Virus record (IMG/VR): IMGVR_UViG_3300005289_000599
Coordinates: 1 to 20,852 of that record
Source: a virus
DNA length: 20,852 nucleotides
Strand: one strand, 5' to 3'
The notes beneath the pieces were generated by a model. It was not told the DNA's origin and did no database searches. It saw only the letters and a program-made list of their open reading frames with translations. Positions 7,376 through 15,330 of this stretch are shown here, in pieces; positions within the stretch are counted from its first letter, which is position 1; each line of letters starts with the position of its first letter. Position numbers and translations under genes: made by a program.

Positions 7376-8116
7376 ATGAAAACGACGAACGACATTCTGG
7401 GGCGCCTACAGCGACTGATCCCCGAAGGCATTCAACCAAAGTTTACCAGCGCCACGGAGTTGATGGCCTGGCAGCAGGAGGAGGGGCGTAAGAGAGCCGC
7501 GGAGCTGGAAAAGGAAAATCAGCGTGCACGTTCAGAGAAGATTTTTGGTCGCTCCGGTATTTGCGATCTGCACCGCAATTGTACTTTTGCGAATTACCAG
7601 GTCAGAAACAAGGGGCAGAAGAATGCGCTGACGCTGGCAAAGAGTTACGCCCAGAACTTCGGCAGCGGTTTTGCCAGCTTTGTGTTTAGTGGCGGCTGCG
7701 GTACCGGTAAAAACCATCTTGCGGCAGCGGTGGGCAACTTCCTGTTGCAGCGTAATCACACTGTTCTGGTGGTGACCGTTCCTGACCTGATGCTGCGCGC
7801 GCGGAAATGCTATGACGAAGGCCAGTCCGAATCTGCATTGCTGGACGACCTGTGCAAAGTGGATCTGCTGGTGCTGGATGAAGTTGGGGTGCAACGCGAT
7901 ACACGTAACGAGTGGGTGCTGCTGAATCAAATTATCGATCGCCGTCTGGCGGCAATGAAACCTGTGGGGGTACTGACAAACCTGAACTTTGAGGAGTTAT
8001 CGAAAACGCTGGGCGAGCGTGCAATGGATCGCCTGACCATGGATAACGGCATCTGGGTGAATTTCACCTGGGGAAGTTACCGCAAAAACGTGAGCCATTT
8101 ACGGCTTGTGAAATAA
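7376..8116 (+). CDS. DnaC-like helicase loader ATPase
   Basis: This 246-residue protein is an AAA+ ATPase of the DnaC family and is nearly the length of E. coli DnaC. The Walker A motif GGCGTGKNHLAA is at about 106-117 (K112), the Walker B motif LLVLDEVG at about 164-171, and GERAMDRL near 213-220 includes the likely arginine finger. It would load the host DnaB helicase at the phage origin, the job done by lambda P. The start is 2 nt after the upstream stop, with AGGGGG before it, so it is in one operon with the replication gene. Confidence 0.93.
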   Translation: MKTTNDILGRLQRLIPEGIQPKFTSATELMAWQQEEGRKRAAELEKENQRARSEKIFGRSGICDLHRNCTFANYQVRNKGQKNALTLAKSYAQNFGSGFASFVFSGGCGTGKNHLAAAVGNFLLQRNHTVLVVTVPDLMLRARKCYDEGQSESALLDDLCKVDLLVLDEVGVQRDTRNEWVLLNQIIDRRLAAMKPVGVLTNLNFEELSKTLGERAMDRLTMDNGIWVNFTWGSYRKNVSHLRLVK

Positions 8117-8119
8117 CTA

Positions 8120-8140
8120 AACGAGTTTTGACCAATGACC
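8120..8140 (+). repeat. 21-bp early-gene motif, copy 4
   Basis: This copy (AACGAG instead of ATCGAG at its start) contains the actual ATG of the next gene at 8135, so the motif itself forms the translation start. No good ribosome binding site is present apart from GAG about 9 nt upstream. Confidence 0.8.
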
Positions 8141-8554
8141 AAACCATTAACCCAGAAAGAGCAGGTGGCGATTTTTGTCCGCTATCAGCCGAACTGCGCC
8201 GTCGGCGATGTTTCCGAAGCGCTGGATATGTCAGGTGCAACAGCAGGCAAACTGCTGCGCGAGCTGAGTGACGAAAGAGTGATAACCCGCTCCCGCAACA
8301 GCGTTCAGTACACCTATGCGGCGGTACCACATGCCGATATTCCGGATGTGATCCTTCCGTGCATGGAGGAGAAAAGCGACCCGGTGAAGATGCAGGCCGC
8401 TGAACAGAAAGCGAAGGCGCTGGAAGAAAAGGGGCTGTGGCGCCGCGCTGCAGCGGTGTATTCGGACATGTTCGGCATTGCCTGCAGCTCTGTGGAGGTT
8501 GCCCGGATCGCCAAACGCCGCAAAGAGTGCCTGCGTCAGGCGGGGAGAGTCTGA
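8135..8554 (+). CDS. PerC-family regulator-like protein
   Basis: This 139-residue protein combines an N-terminal winged-helix segment (GDVSEALDMSGATAGKLLRELSDERVITRS, about 23-52) with a C-terminal segment AEQKAKALEEKGLWRRAAAVYSDMF that fits the PerC family motif (x-LE-x-KGL-x-RRAA). PerC-like proteins act as transcription activators in pathogenic E. coli, and phage-encoded relatives are common, usually without known targets. Its start codon lies in the 21-bp motif. It is in the rightward operon, 4 nt before the DUF977 gene. Confidence 0.72.
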   Translation: MTKPLTQKEQVAIFVRYQPNCAVGDVSEALDMSGATAGKLLRELSDERVITRSRNSVQYTYAAVPHADIPDVILPCMEEKSDPVKMQAAEQKAKALEEKGLWRRAAAVYSDMFGIACSSVEVARIAKRRKECLRQAGRV

Positions 8555-8557
8555 CTT

Positions 8558-8818
8558 ATGCCAAGACCAAAAACGCACAGGGAGCGCGCTCTGTTCATCG
8601 CCTGGATTATCGAGCTAGTGAAAAAGCATGGCCGCGCTACGACCAATGATGTCGTCGCCATGTTCGGCCTGCATCGCGCTACCGCCGAGAAGTACATCCG
8701 GGCTGCCGTGAAGCAGGGCCATCTTATCCGCCACGGACGCTGCGGCGTCTTCCGCGACCAGCAGGCAGTTATTGACTTTGACATGGAGCGTTACACCCAT
8801 CGTATGACGGCGAAATGA
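8558..8818 (+). CDS. DUF977-like winged-helix protein
   Basis: This 86-residue protein (MPRPKTHRERALFIAWIIELV ... FGLHRATAEKYIRAAVKQGHLIRHGRCGVFRD) has the pattern of a small winged helix with recognition helix about 37-53. It resembles DUF977 proteins found at the end of lambdoid replication operons. The role is unknown; DNA binding is likely. The start has GGGGAGAG upstream. Confidence 0.65.
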   Translation: MPRPKTHRERALFIAWIIELVKKHGRATTNDVVAMFGLHRATAEKYIRAAVKQGHLIRHGRCGVFRDQQAVIDFDMERYTHRMTAK

Positions 8819-8848
8819 AACTAAAGCTTGAGGATTAACTAATACCAA

Positions 8849-8876
8849 GCCGCCCGGTAAGGATTTTTAGGGCGGC
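8849..8876 (+). terminator. Hairpin after the early operon
   Basis: GCCGCCC and GGGCGGC form a 7-bp GC stem around a loop of 14 nt that contains the T run. The lack of T after the stem makes it a weak or non-standard terminator. Confidence 0.35.
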
Positions 8877-9017
8877 TATGAGCGAAAAGCAGACATCAGT
8901 AAATATCGCTAAGCGACCAGCGGACTGCCTCCAGCAAAACAGTGTTATTTTTTCGTTTCATAAAATTTAACTGTACATTATCTACTGATAATTCGATTCC
9001 TTACTGCCAGATAACTC

Positions 9018-9023
9018 TATAAT
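9018..9023 (+). promoter_or_regulatory. Candidate -10 element of the EAL gene
   Basis: TATAAT lies 36 bp before the preferred start of the EAL gene in an AT-rich stretch; no convincing -35 hexamer is found at 16-18 bp. An own promoter would fit a cargo gene expressed in the lysogen. Confidence 0.4.
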
Positions 9024-9059
9024 GTTTTCATTATCTCTTGAGTGTTAACGAGACTGGTC

Positions 9060-10592
9060 ATGCCGTTTAATACTTTAAAAACGCATCGATTTAAAATTCG
9101 TCTGATTAGCGCCATCGCGGTTAGTCTGGCGTGTATTTTATTTGGATCCGCCATTACACTCTGGCAAACGATCTCGAATACGCAGCAAGAAACCTGGACC
9201 CAGTTGCGGAATGCACAACAAAGGATTGACTCATCCCTGGACAGTGCCCATCAGGTGGCCCTTGCTGTAAGGCTGAGCCTTGGAAAGCCCTGCAACGATA
9301 TTATGCCGCTACTAAGAATGCAGGTGGCAATCTCACCGGATGTGCGTAGCATTCTTTTGGCCCATGGCAATAACATCTACTGCTCTTCCCTCTACGGTCC
9401 GTATCAGGAACGTATCAACTTCGATAATTATACGAATGGCCAGCTCTTTCTCATGAAAGGCAACTGGGTAAAAGCGGACCAGCCGATCGTTATTTACCGT
9501 AACGTTGTTGGCAATGACAGTATAACGGTGCGAATTTATGGGTACCTGTTACTCTCCGAGCTCAACAACCTGAGCACCAATACTTCCCTGAGCCTCGTTG
9601 TGGGAAAACAACGATGGCAAGCCGGGCAAGCACCTACCGATGAGTTATTCCCACTTAAAACGCCAGGTTATATGGAGCAACCATCAACGCGTTACCCGTT
9701 TCGCATCGTTGCCCGCCTGTATCCCGCTGACTACATAGATAATATCTGGCGCTTCTCCAAATTCAGCCTTATTGCATGGGCTCTTCTGGGTCTGGTATCT
9801 GGAATATGGGTGTTCAGAAGATCGAGACGTATGCACTCACCTGAGCAGGAACTGCGAAGAGCACTGGAGCACCGGGAGTTTATTCCCTACATCCAGCCCG
9901 TGGTGTCCGGAGAACATTCTAAGTTGACCGGATGTGAAGTACTGATGCGCTGGCAACATCCCCGGCAAGGTATGATTTCACCTGATCGTTTCATTCCTAT
10001 GGCGGAACACAGTGGTCTCATCATCCCTATGACACGAAATTTGATGACTCAGGTACGGGAACAGTTTGCCCCTTTTGTAAAACAGTTACCAAAGGAGTTT
10101 CATTTCGGCTTCAACATCAGTGCACAGCACTTCAGGGACTTAAGCCTGGTTGAGGATTGTTGTAAGTTCATTGCAAGCTTTCGGGAAAATCCCATTAAAC
10201 TGGTTCTGGAGTTAACCGAGCGTGAACTTCTTGTAGTTGACGCTGTCACTACCAGACTGATTGCAGAACTACATAAGCTCGGTGTTCTGATTGCCATGGA
10301 TGATTTTGGCACCGGTAATTCAAGTCTGAGTTACCTGCAAAATCTCAGGATAGACATTCTCAAAATTGACAAGAGCTTTGTCAGCATGATTGGAACTGAC
10401 GCGATATCTGCCCATCTTGTTGATAATGTGATTGACCTTGCTACCAGGCTCGATCTGAAACTGGTGGCCGAAGGTGTGGAGAACGAAGAGCAGTCTGCCT
10501 ACCTGAGAGCCCGTAATGTGTCCTACCTGCAAGGCTATATGTATGGAAGACCCATGCCAGTGAAAGAATTTCTTTGTCTGGTGTCGCAATAA
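9060..10592 (+). CDS. Membrane CSS-EAL cyclic-di-GMP phosphodiesterase
   Basis: This 510-residue protein has a membrane segment (about 13-36), a periplasmic region with the CSS motif (C78 and CSS at 108-110), a second membrane segment (about 235-252) and a cytoplasmic EAL domain. Catalytic residues appear intact: E293 (EVL in place of EAL), N352, E384, D414-D415 (AMDDFGTG), K435, E471 (VAEGVE) and Q491. Such enzymes hydrolyse c-di-GMP to pGpG, favouring motility over biofilm; the CSS domain senses periplasmic redox state in related PdeB/PdeC-type proteins. I prefer the ATG at 9060; an upstream GTG at 9042 has no ribosome binding site. It is not a phage function and sits as cargo between early genes and an AT-rich stretch. 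Confidence 0.93.
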   Translation: MPFNTLKTHRFKIRLISAIAVSLACILFGSAITLWQTISNTQQETWTQLRNAQQRIDSSLDSAHQVALAVRLSLGKPCNDIMPLLRMQVAISPDVRSILLAHGNNIYCSSLYGPYQERINFDNYTNGQLFLMKGNWVKADQPIVIYRNVVGNDSITVRIYGYLLLSELNNLSTNTSLSLVVGKQRWQAGQAPTDELFPLKTPGYMEQPSTRYPFRIVARLYPADYIDNIWRFSKFSLIAWALLGLVSGIWVFRRSRRMHSPEQELRRALEHREFIPYIQPVVSGEHSKLTGCEVLMRWQHPRQGMISPDRFIPMAEHSGLIIPMTRNLMTQVREQFAPFVKQLPKEFHFGFNISAQHFRDLSLVEDCCKFIASFRENPIKLVLELTERELLVVDAVTTRLIAELHKLGVLIAMDDFGTGNSSLSYLQNLRIDILKIDKSFVSMIGTDAISAHLVDNVIDLATRLDLKLVAEGVENEEQSAYLRARNVSYLQGYMYGRPMPVKEFLCLVSQ

Positions 10593-11450
10593 TGAAGTTA
10601 ATGCGGCAATTTTGCGAACAGCATTCAGTATCGCATTTGTAACATGGAATCTGCTTTCTCACCGGCGAAACAGATGACTCCTGTCTATGGCTGGCATCTT
10701 CAGAACGAAATAATTCTCTAGCTGAACGCTGTGGTACTGCAAATAAGTGATCAGCTTTCGTACACAGCATTAAATGCCAGCCGAACGTGGCGTGAATTTT
10801 GAACACACTGCGCTTTATCGCTGGGCTGAGAGTTACGCTCCCACAATGGGAAAAAGACTGCACGGGTACAGACGGTAAACGAAATGTTGGAATTTAGGTC
10901 TAATTCTCAATGAGAACTCCCGTTTTGCGACCGTATTTGCAACAGAGCCTTTTTATAGTGTTCAATGATAAATGAACACAATATTAGAGTATTTCCACAA
11001 CCGTTATAACGTCCGTTTCTGGCACGAAGCGGATGCGGGCGGAGCGTTGAGAGTCTGCATTTAGCAAGAAATCGGAATTGATATTCAGGCACCAGAACAT
11101 TTCCGATATGTTGACGGTAATTTTTTTATATGAGATGTTTTGGGTTGGTGTTGTAAATAGGAGGGGACTTCATCCATTAAATATTTTTAACGCTCCGTTA
11201 GTTAATTTAAATTTAGTAAACAGTACGCTGCTTTTTAACTTGTTTAATAAAATTAATAACTTGTTCGCTATTTTTCAACGCGGAACACATAAGAATTATT
11301 TGATTTTTATTTATGGTTCGTCGTGTATATTCAATTGGGAAGATGAAGTATATTATCGATGCGAAATTTTTACGGGATATTCGATGTCGATCATCCCGTT
11401 TTTTTTGACGAAAAACACTAGGCTTTTAGATTAAAACTCAAGCAACTACT
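10593..11450. other. AT-rich region without a convincing gene
   Basis: No frame here has both a ribosome binding site and protein-like composition. A 118-residue frame at 11078-11434 starts with TTG and translates to low-complexity Phe/Asn/Ile-rich sequence. At 10934-10949 the sequence TATTTGCAACAGAGCC matches the terminal repeat of IS26-type elements except for one base, but no partner end is found. A hairpin TCCGTTTC/GAAGCGGA is at 11012-11033. Confidence 0.5.
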
Positions 11451-11467
11451 AGAGGAAAACTTCCTCT
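11451..11467 (-). terminator. Hairpin downstream of RNA element A
   Basis: On the minus strand AGAGGAA-GTT-TTCCTCT forms a 7-bp stem 19 nt after the end of element A. No T run follows directly, so termination here is uncertain. Confidence 0.35.
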
Positions 11468-11486
11468 CATAAGGATAATATAAGAT

Positions 11487-11586
11487 GTGGTGTCGGGTGC
11501 CTCCCGATGTATCTTTACCAGTCCTTAGATACGCGAGCATATTGCATTGTGACCGGTTCGCCCCGCCGCTGAGGGGGATTCACCAC
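11487..11586 (-). ncRNA. Structured RNA element, copy A (minus strand)
   Basis: This is the only copy on the minus strand. It starts GTGGTGAATCCCCCT and ends CACCCGACACCAC. The predicted fold has a closing stem GTGGTG/CACCAC, a CCCC/GGGG arm, a long arm with ACCGGTC (11557-11551) paired to GACTGGT (11523-11517), and a final hairpin TCGGG-AGGCA-CCCGA. The last differs from CCGGG/CCCGG in the other copies by a compensatory change at the first pair. It lies in AT-rich DNA away from known genes. The RNA family is not one I can name. Confidence 0.7.
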
Positions 11587-11592
11587 GTAATA

Positions 11593-11621
11593 AAACTAGA
11601 ACAACATCATGTTTTCGTCAA
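11593..11621 (-). promoter_or_regulatory. Candidate promoter of RNA element A
   Basis: On the minus strand TTGACG (11621-11616) and TAGTTT (11598-11593) are 17 bp apart. A transcript from here would begin almost exactly at the first base of the closing stem of element A. The -10 match is poor. Confidence 0.4.
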
Positions 11622-11803
11622 TATGCAAGTCTGCGATATTTAAGGGAATTATTAAAATATTTTTCCATCTAACAGTCGCTCGTATTGAAGTAATCATCTG
11701 AAGATAAGGTAGGGTTATATGAATTTTCGTTTTAAATGCAGCAATATAACAGTTTGCATAATTCTATTTTAGAAAATTAATATATGTATTCAATGAATGC
11801 ATG

Positions 11804-11832
11804 CAAAAAAAACCGTGTGCTTAAACACGGTT
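11804..11832 (-). terminator. Intrinsic terminator for minus-strand transcription
   Basis: On the minus strand AACCGTGT-TTAAGC-ACACGGTT is followed by a run of eight T. It would stop leftward transcripts coming from the right before element A. No gene feeding it is recognised. Confidence 0.75.
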
Positions 11833-12369
11833 TCTGAAAACCAGAAAAAGTTGCTTTACCATTCGCGTGCTTCATCAGAAGCCTATTCATTATAAGCTTA
11901 AATAAGAAAACATGCTGTATTTTTTATAGTAAATGAAAGTGCTGATATCTTTTACTTACTCCTTTTGTTAGGCATCAATCCGGCAAAGATGTAGCCAGCC
12001 TCAAACAATTAATATGTACTTTTATAACAATAGCTTGCAAGGTCTTTGGGGACATCGGCGATGTGATCGTACCTCAATAAGGTTTTCATTCAACTGTAGC
12101 GGCCAACAAAAATGTCCCTTCTATAGGGTTTTCCAGTATCAATTTTGATTCGTTTGTGACCTGCTCCCCGCTAATAAGCACGACCTGACATTAGGAACGT
12201 CTTCTCATGGCCCACAACGGAAGTTACTCTTTGACTTCTTCCGTAAGCGTAATCTATTAGCGCGTATTGTACTTTACAGGCTGAAATGAGCGAGTTGTGC
12301 AACCAGCGGCAAGCGGGGTTATGCTCTCGTTTTTCATAGTTCTTATCGGCATTTTGTGTGCCTAAAGCA
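11833..12369. other. Non-coding stretch before the dinI-like gene
   Basis: No convincing gene is seen. A minus-strand frame at 12171-12377 starts at TTG and has no ribosome binding site; its protein-like patches might be a decayed gene, but I cannot identify it. Confidence 0.4.
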
Positions 12370-12412
12370 TTGATCAAAACGGTCTATAGGTATACTGTAT
12401 ATTCATACAGTA
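12370..12412 (+). promoter_or_regulatory. Promoter with LexA (SOS) box of the dinI-like gene
   Basis: The box TACTGTATATTCATACAGTA (12393-12412) matches the LexA consensus at 18 of 20 positions, with CTG and CAG exactly 10 bp apart. It overlaps a plausible -10 (TATACT or TACTGT), with TTGATC at 12370-12375 as -35. LexA would silence the gene until DNA damage. Confidence 0.88.
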
Positions 12413-12430
12413 AATGCAGCGGAGGCTATT

Positions 12431-12664
12431 ATGAGAGTTGAGTTAAGCATTGATAGAACTAAAGAACTTCCTAAGGACGCTGTCCCGGCTCTGGAAAAAG
12501 AATTGTTAACACGACTGCAGGATCAGGTAGGCGATTGCACCCTGGTTATACGACGAGCAGGCTCAGACGGGTTAAGTGTTCTGGGCGGTGAAAAGGACGC
12601 GAAGAAGAAGGTAGAAGAGATCCTCCAGCAGACCTGGGAAAGCGCTGACGACTGGTTTTATTAA
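12431..12664 (+). CDS. DinI-like SOS protein
   Basis: This 77-residue protein (MRVELSIDRTKELPKDAVPALEKELL ... LSVLGGEKDAKKKVEEILQQTWESADDWF) is closely similar to E. coli DinI, including the C-terminal QETWESADDWF-like end. DinI binds RecA filaments and modulates the SOS response and UmuD/repressor cleavage. The start has GGAGG 7 nt upstream, and a near-perfect LexA box lies 19 bp before the ATG. The gene after it, 41 nt downstream, has the position of an antirepressor in dinI-antirepressor operons of Gifsy prophages. Confidence 0.92.
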   Translation: MRVELSIDRTKELPKDAVPALEKELLTRLQDQVGDCTLVIRRAGSDGLSVLGGEKDAKKKVEEILQQTWESADDWFY

Positions 12665-12705
12665 TTCAGCAAGTAATTAGTTTCCTGGGTGGAAGGGGAG
12701 GTTTG

Positions 12706-12951
12706 GTGAAGCAAAAAGAAGAATTTCCAAAAAAGGGTTATGCAGTCATCAGATGTCACGATGGGGTTATCGTTGCACGACTGCACTCATTTCCTGAATT
12801 TGATCGCGCACTGATGTACAGGCGAGGTGATGAGGTGTCGTTTACGCCGCTTCTGGATGATGAGATTGTAGGGTCGCCAACTCTCTTTACGCAGATGCTG
12901 GAGCGGGCAGGTTACCGCGTTTCGCTTAATTCTGTTAAACTCCCGTCATAG
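12706..12951 (+). CDS. Small protein downstream of dinI-like gene, candidate antirepressor
   Basis: This 81-residue protein (KGYAVIRCHDGVIVARLHSFPEFDRAL ... LLDDEIVGSPTLFTQMLERAGYRV) is preceded by GGGGAGG; the GTG at 12706 is preferred, with a TTG one codon earlier possible. I do not recognise a domain. The composition is that of a compact soluble protein. It probably shares the LexA-controlled transcript of the dinI-like gene. Because the phage repressor has no autocleavage domain, a LexA-controlled small protein here is a natural candidate for the factor that inactivates it, as described for the dinI-gfoA arrangement of Salmonella Gifsy prophages. That role is inferred from position only. 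Confidence 0.6.
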   Translation: MKQKEEFPKKGYAVIRCHDGVIVARLHSFPEFDRALMYRRGDEVSFTPLLDDEIVGSPTLFTQMLERAGYRVSLNSVKLPS

Positions 12952-12992
12952 GCCTGAACAACCTATACCTGCTGCGCCACTGGAGAGATACC

Positions 12993-13085
12993 ATGGCGCA
13001 AAAACCTACCAAACAAAAACTTAATCTGGTTCCTTTCGGAATCAGCGGTTTCTTTTTGCCTGCGCACTCAGGGGTGACGGCATGA
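12993..13085 (+). CDS. Small protein, 30 residues
   Basis: A short frame (MAQKPTKQKLNLVPFGISGFFLPAH...) has GGAGAG 6 nt before its ATG, and its TGA overlaps the ATG of the next gene. It may be a real peptide or a leader that couples translation of the downstream gene. No family recognised. Confidence 0.5.
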   Translation: MAQKPTKQKLNLVPFGISGFFLPAHSGVTA

Positions 13086-13288
13086 AGAAAACCAGCTTTC
13101 TCCATACCCAGCTCACCACGAAAGAAGTGGACGAGCTCGAGGCCCGCTATCGCGCCAATGACGTGCGTACTGTGCGCAGCCTTGATTTCGATCTCATCCA
13201 CTGGACACTCACCGCTTATCTGCCTGAGGCAAACAGAGCCCCGCGTCAGGATAAGACCTTCCAGCAAAAGCTCTGGAGGGAAGCGTGA
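13082..13288 (+). CDS. Hypothetical phage protein
   Basis: This 68-residue protein (MKKTSFLHTQLTTKEVDELEARYRANDVRTVRSLDFDLIHWTL...) is charged and probably helical. It overlaps the preceding 30-residue frame and the following rusA by 4 nt each, a tightly packed run typical of nin-region genes. I recognise no domain and give no function. Confidence 0.65.
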   Translation: MKKTSFLHTQLTTKEVDELEARYRANDVRTVRSLDFDLIHWTLTAYLPEANRAPRQDKTFQQKLWREA

Positions 13289-13641
13289 AAATCTACAACA
13301 TCACCCCGATGGGCAAACCCAGGATGACCAGGGCGGATAAGTGGAAAAAGCGGCCGGAGGTTCTCCGGTACCGCGCGTTCTGCGATCACGTTCGGCTGCT
13401 GGGCGTTGAACTGCCGGAAGCAGGCGCGCACATTACGTTTATCCTCCCAATGCCACCGAGCTGGAGCAAGAAGAAGCGCCAGGCAATGGCGGGCAAACCC
13501 CACCAGCAGAAACCAGACAAAGACAATCTGGAAAAAGCGCTGATGGATGCCATCTATGCTGATGACTCCCATATCTGGGATTCTCGCGTGACAAAGCTAT
13601 GGGGTGAAGAAGGGCAGATCATCATCGGGGAGATCGACTGA
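13285..13641 (+). CDS. rusA: RusA-family Holliday junction endonuclease
   Basis: This 118-residue protein cleaves Holliday junctions, resolving recombination and replication intermediates before packaging. The family motif KPDKDNLEKALMDAIYADDSHIW is present, with metal-binding aspartates at about D78, D80 and D93/D94, and length matches RusA (120). The start is GTG, with GGAGGG before it. It overlaps the hypothetical gene before it and abuts the DUF968 gene, sharing one base. Confidence 0.94.
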   Translation: MKIYNITPMGKPRMTRADKWKKRPEVLRYRAFCDHVRLLGVELPEAGAHITFILPMPPSWSKKKRQAMAGKPHQQKPDKDNLEKALMDAIYADDSHIWDSRVTKLWGEEGQIIIGEID

Positions 13642-14672
13642 TGCGCGCCTTGCTGAAACCGGTTATCGCCCGGGAGCTGGGCGTTGTGCTGCTTAAGCCC
13701 GGCAGCGAGCTGATGCCCATGTTCATCTCAGGGCGCGTGCTGGTGGAGAGCCAGCCTGCCAGCATGGCCAGCTTTGAGACCGGGCGGGTGCCTGATCTTC
13801 GACAGCCGCTGGCGGCCAACCCGGCGCTGCGCCCGTTCTTCCTCCATGAAAAGGTGATCACCGCTGCTGGTGGGCTGGCTGGCCTGGAATACTGGTTGCT
13901 GCGCCACGGTGGCGGTACCTGCCAGTACCAGTACAGCGATTACCACTATCACGAACTGACCACCATGCGGCATGAGCCCGGCGCGATTCTTCTCTGTGGC
14001 TACTGCGACAACCAGCTGCGCGAGCAATTCACCGAGCGCCTGGCGTCGCTGGCGCGTCAGAACGTCATCGACTGGGTGCTGGACATCGCCCGAGTGGCGC
14101 TGGCGCTCGACAAAGCCCGTGAACTATCACTGGCTGAATTGTGCTGGTGGGCTGTTCGTACCGGCGTCACCGATGCGCTGCCTGAATCCGTTGCCCGAGA
14201 TGCATTGCGCCTGCCGGCGGAGAAACAAACGTACCGCGAGAGCGAGATCGTACCGTCGGTACCGGCCACCAGCATCATCGCCGATAAGGCCCGCGCGCTA
14301 CCTGCAACACCTGCAGGTGCGCCACCAGCCATTAAGCCAATCGTTGGCGTACTGGTGGATCCCGAATCCCCGCAGACCCTGATGAAGCGGCCAAAGCGGA
14401 CCCGCTGGGACAAACCCAAATATCTGGCATGGGTTAAGACGCAGCCTTGCGAGTGCTGCGGCAGGCCGTCAGATGATCCACACCATCTAATCGGCTGGGG
14501 CCAGGGAGGCATGGGAACGAAGGCGCACGACAGTCTCGTGATCCCGCTGTGCCGCCAGCACCATACCGAACTACATAACGATCCGGTGAAGTTCGAGCGT
14601 AAGCACGGTACTCAGCCGGAAATGATAATCAGAGTGCTGGACCGGGCCTTTGCGCTTGGCGTTCTGGCTTAA
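13641..14672 (+). CDS. DUF968 protein with a C-terminal HNH-like zinc motif
   Basis: This 343-residue protein matches the DUF968 family of lambdoid phages (for example YdfU). The N-terminal part is unassigned, with CxxC in LLCGYCDN. A proline-rich linker precedes a C-terminal HNH-like unit about 275-330: CECCGRPSDDPHHLIGWG ... IPLCRQHHTELH, in which cysteines and histidines could bind zinc and the paired histidines could be catalytic. A nuclease role next to rusA, in recombination or replication, is plausible but unproven. It starts one base inside the rusA stop. Confidence 0.82.
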   Translation: MRALLKPVIARELGVVLLKPGSELMPMFISGRVLVESQPASMASFETGRVPDLRQPLAANPALRPFFLHEKVITAAGGLAGLEYWLLRHGGGTCQYQYSDYHYHELTTMRHEPGAILLCGYCDNQLREQFTERLASLARQNVIDWVLDIARVALALDKARELSLAELCWWAVRTGVTDALPESVARDALRLPAEKQTYRESEIVPSVPATSIIADKARALPATPAGAPPAIKPIVGVLVDPESPQTLMKRPKRTRWDKPKYLAWVKTQPCECCGRPSDDPHHLIGWGQGGMGTKAHDSLVIPLCRQHHTELHNDPVKFERKHGTQPEMIIRVLDRAFALGVLA

Positions 14673-14685
14673 GGAGCAGTACAGG

Positions 14686-15300
14686 ATGACACCACGTCAA
14701 CGCCGCATTCATATTGAAGGTCTGGGTAAAGCAGCTGCTGCACCGAGAAAAAGTTACCTCGGGAAGTTCACGCCCCTTAAGAGTGTTCAGTCTGCCTGGA
14801 TCAAATCCTTGCTGACGGTCTGGGGCGAATGCGTCGGCGGTAAAACCCGCGCGCAATACCGTCTGGAGAATTTCAGCCAGTTCTGGTCTGAGGTTAAGCA
14901 ATCGGAGTGGTCGGACACTCAGCTGTCGCGCATCACTGAGGCGCTGGGTCAGGCGAGGGAAGAGGGGTTCCGTGGCGTTCAGGCAGCGCTGCGTGCCCGG
15001 TCCATTCTGTGGCCGGTGACCCTGTCAGCGCTGATCGAAGAGAGCGAGCGCCGCGATGATGCTGACTTTATCGAGCAGATCATGCTGAACACCTTCGACC
15101 TGCACGACCCGGTGTATCTGGTTGGCCGGCAGTTCTATACCACCCGCAAGAAGATGTCCGACATCACGCGAGAGTTGCAGCACGTGGCCCCCTGGCTAAC
15201 TGACGGCGAAGCGCGTAAACGCGTGCGCTGGTGCCTTGAAATCTTCCAGGCAAAGGTCTTTTTGACCGTGCGCCGGCAGATGAAAAGTGAGCAAAACTGA
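14686..15300 (+). CDS. DUF1133 protein in the position of antiterminator Q
   Basis: This 204-residue protein starts at ATG 14686 with AAGGAG upstream; the same frame is open earlier but overlaps the DUF968 gene. The segment FTPLKSVQSAWIKSLLTVWGECVGG resembles the DUF1133 family, and the rest is helical and basic. DUF1133 genes stand between replication/nin genes and the lysis cassette, where Q antiterminators lie. It is followed by a candidate late promoter and terminator, which supports a Q-like role in late gene expression, but this is inference from position. Confidence 0.68.
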   Translation: MTPRQRRIHIEGLGKAAAAPRKSYLGKFTPLKSVQSAWIKSLLTVWGECVGGKTRAQYRLENFSQFWSEVKQSEWSDTQLSRITEALGQAREEGFRGVQAALRARSILWPVTLSALIEESERRDDADFIEQIMLNTFDLHDPVYLVGRQFYTTRKKMSDITRELQHVAPWLTDGEARKRVRWCLEIFQAKVFLTVRRQMKSEQN

Positions 15301-15330
15301 GAGGCTAATTAAAATATATTTAAATTTATG

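Noticed and set aside
11078-11434. Plus-strand open frame of 118 codons
   Set aside because: It starts at TTG without a ribosome binding site and is low-complexity in an AT-rich stretch.
12171-12377. Minus-strand open frame of 68 codons
   Set aside because: TTG start, no ribosome binding site and no family recognised; it could at most be a decayed fragment.
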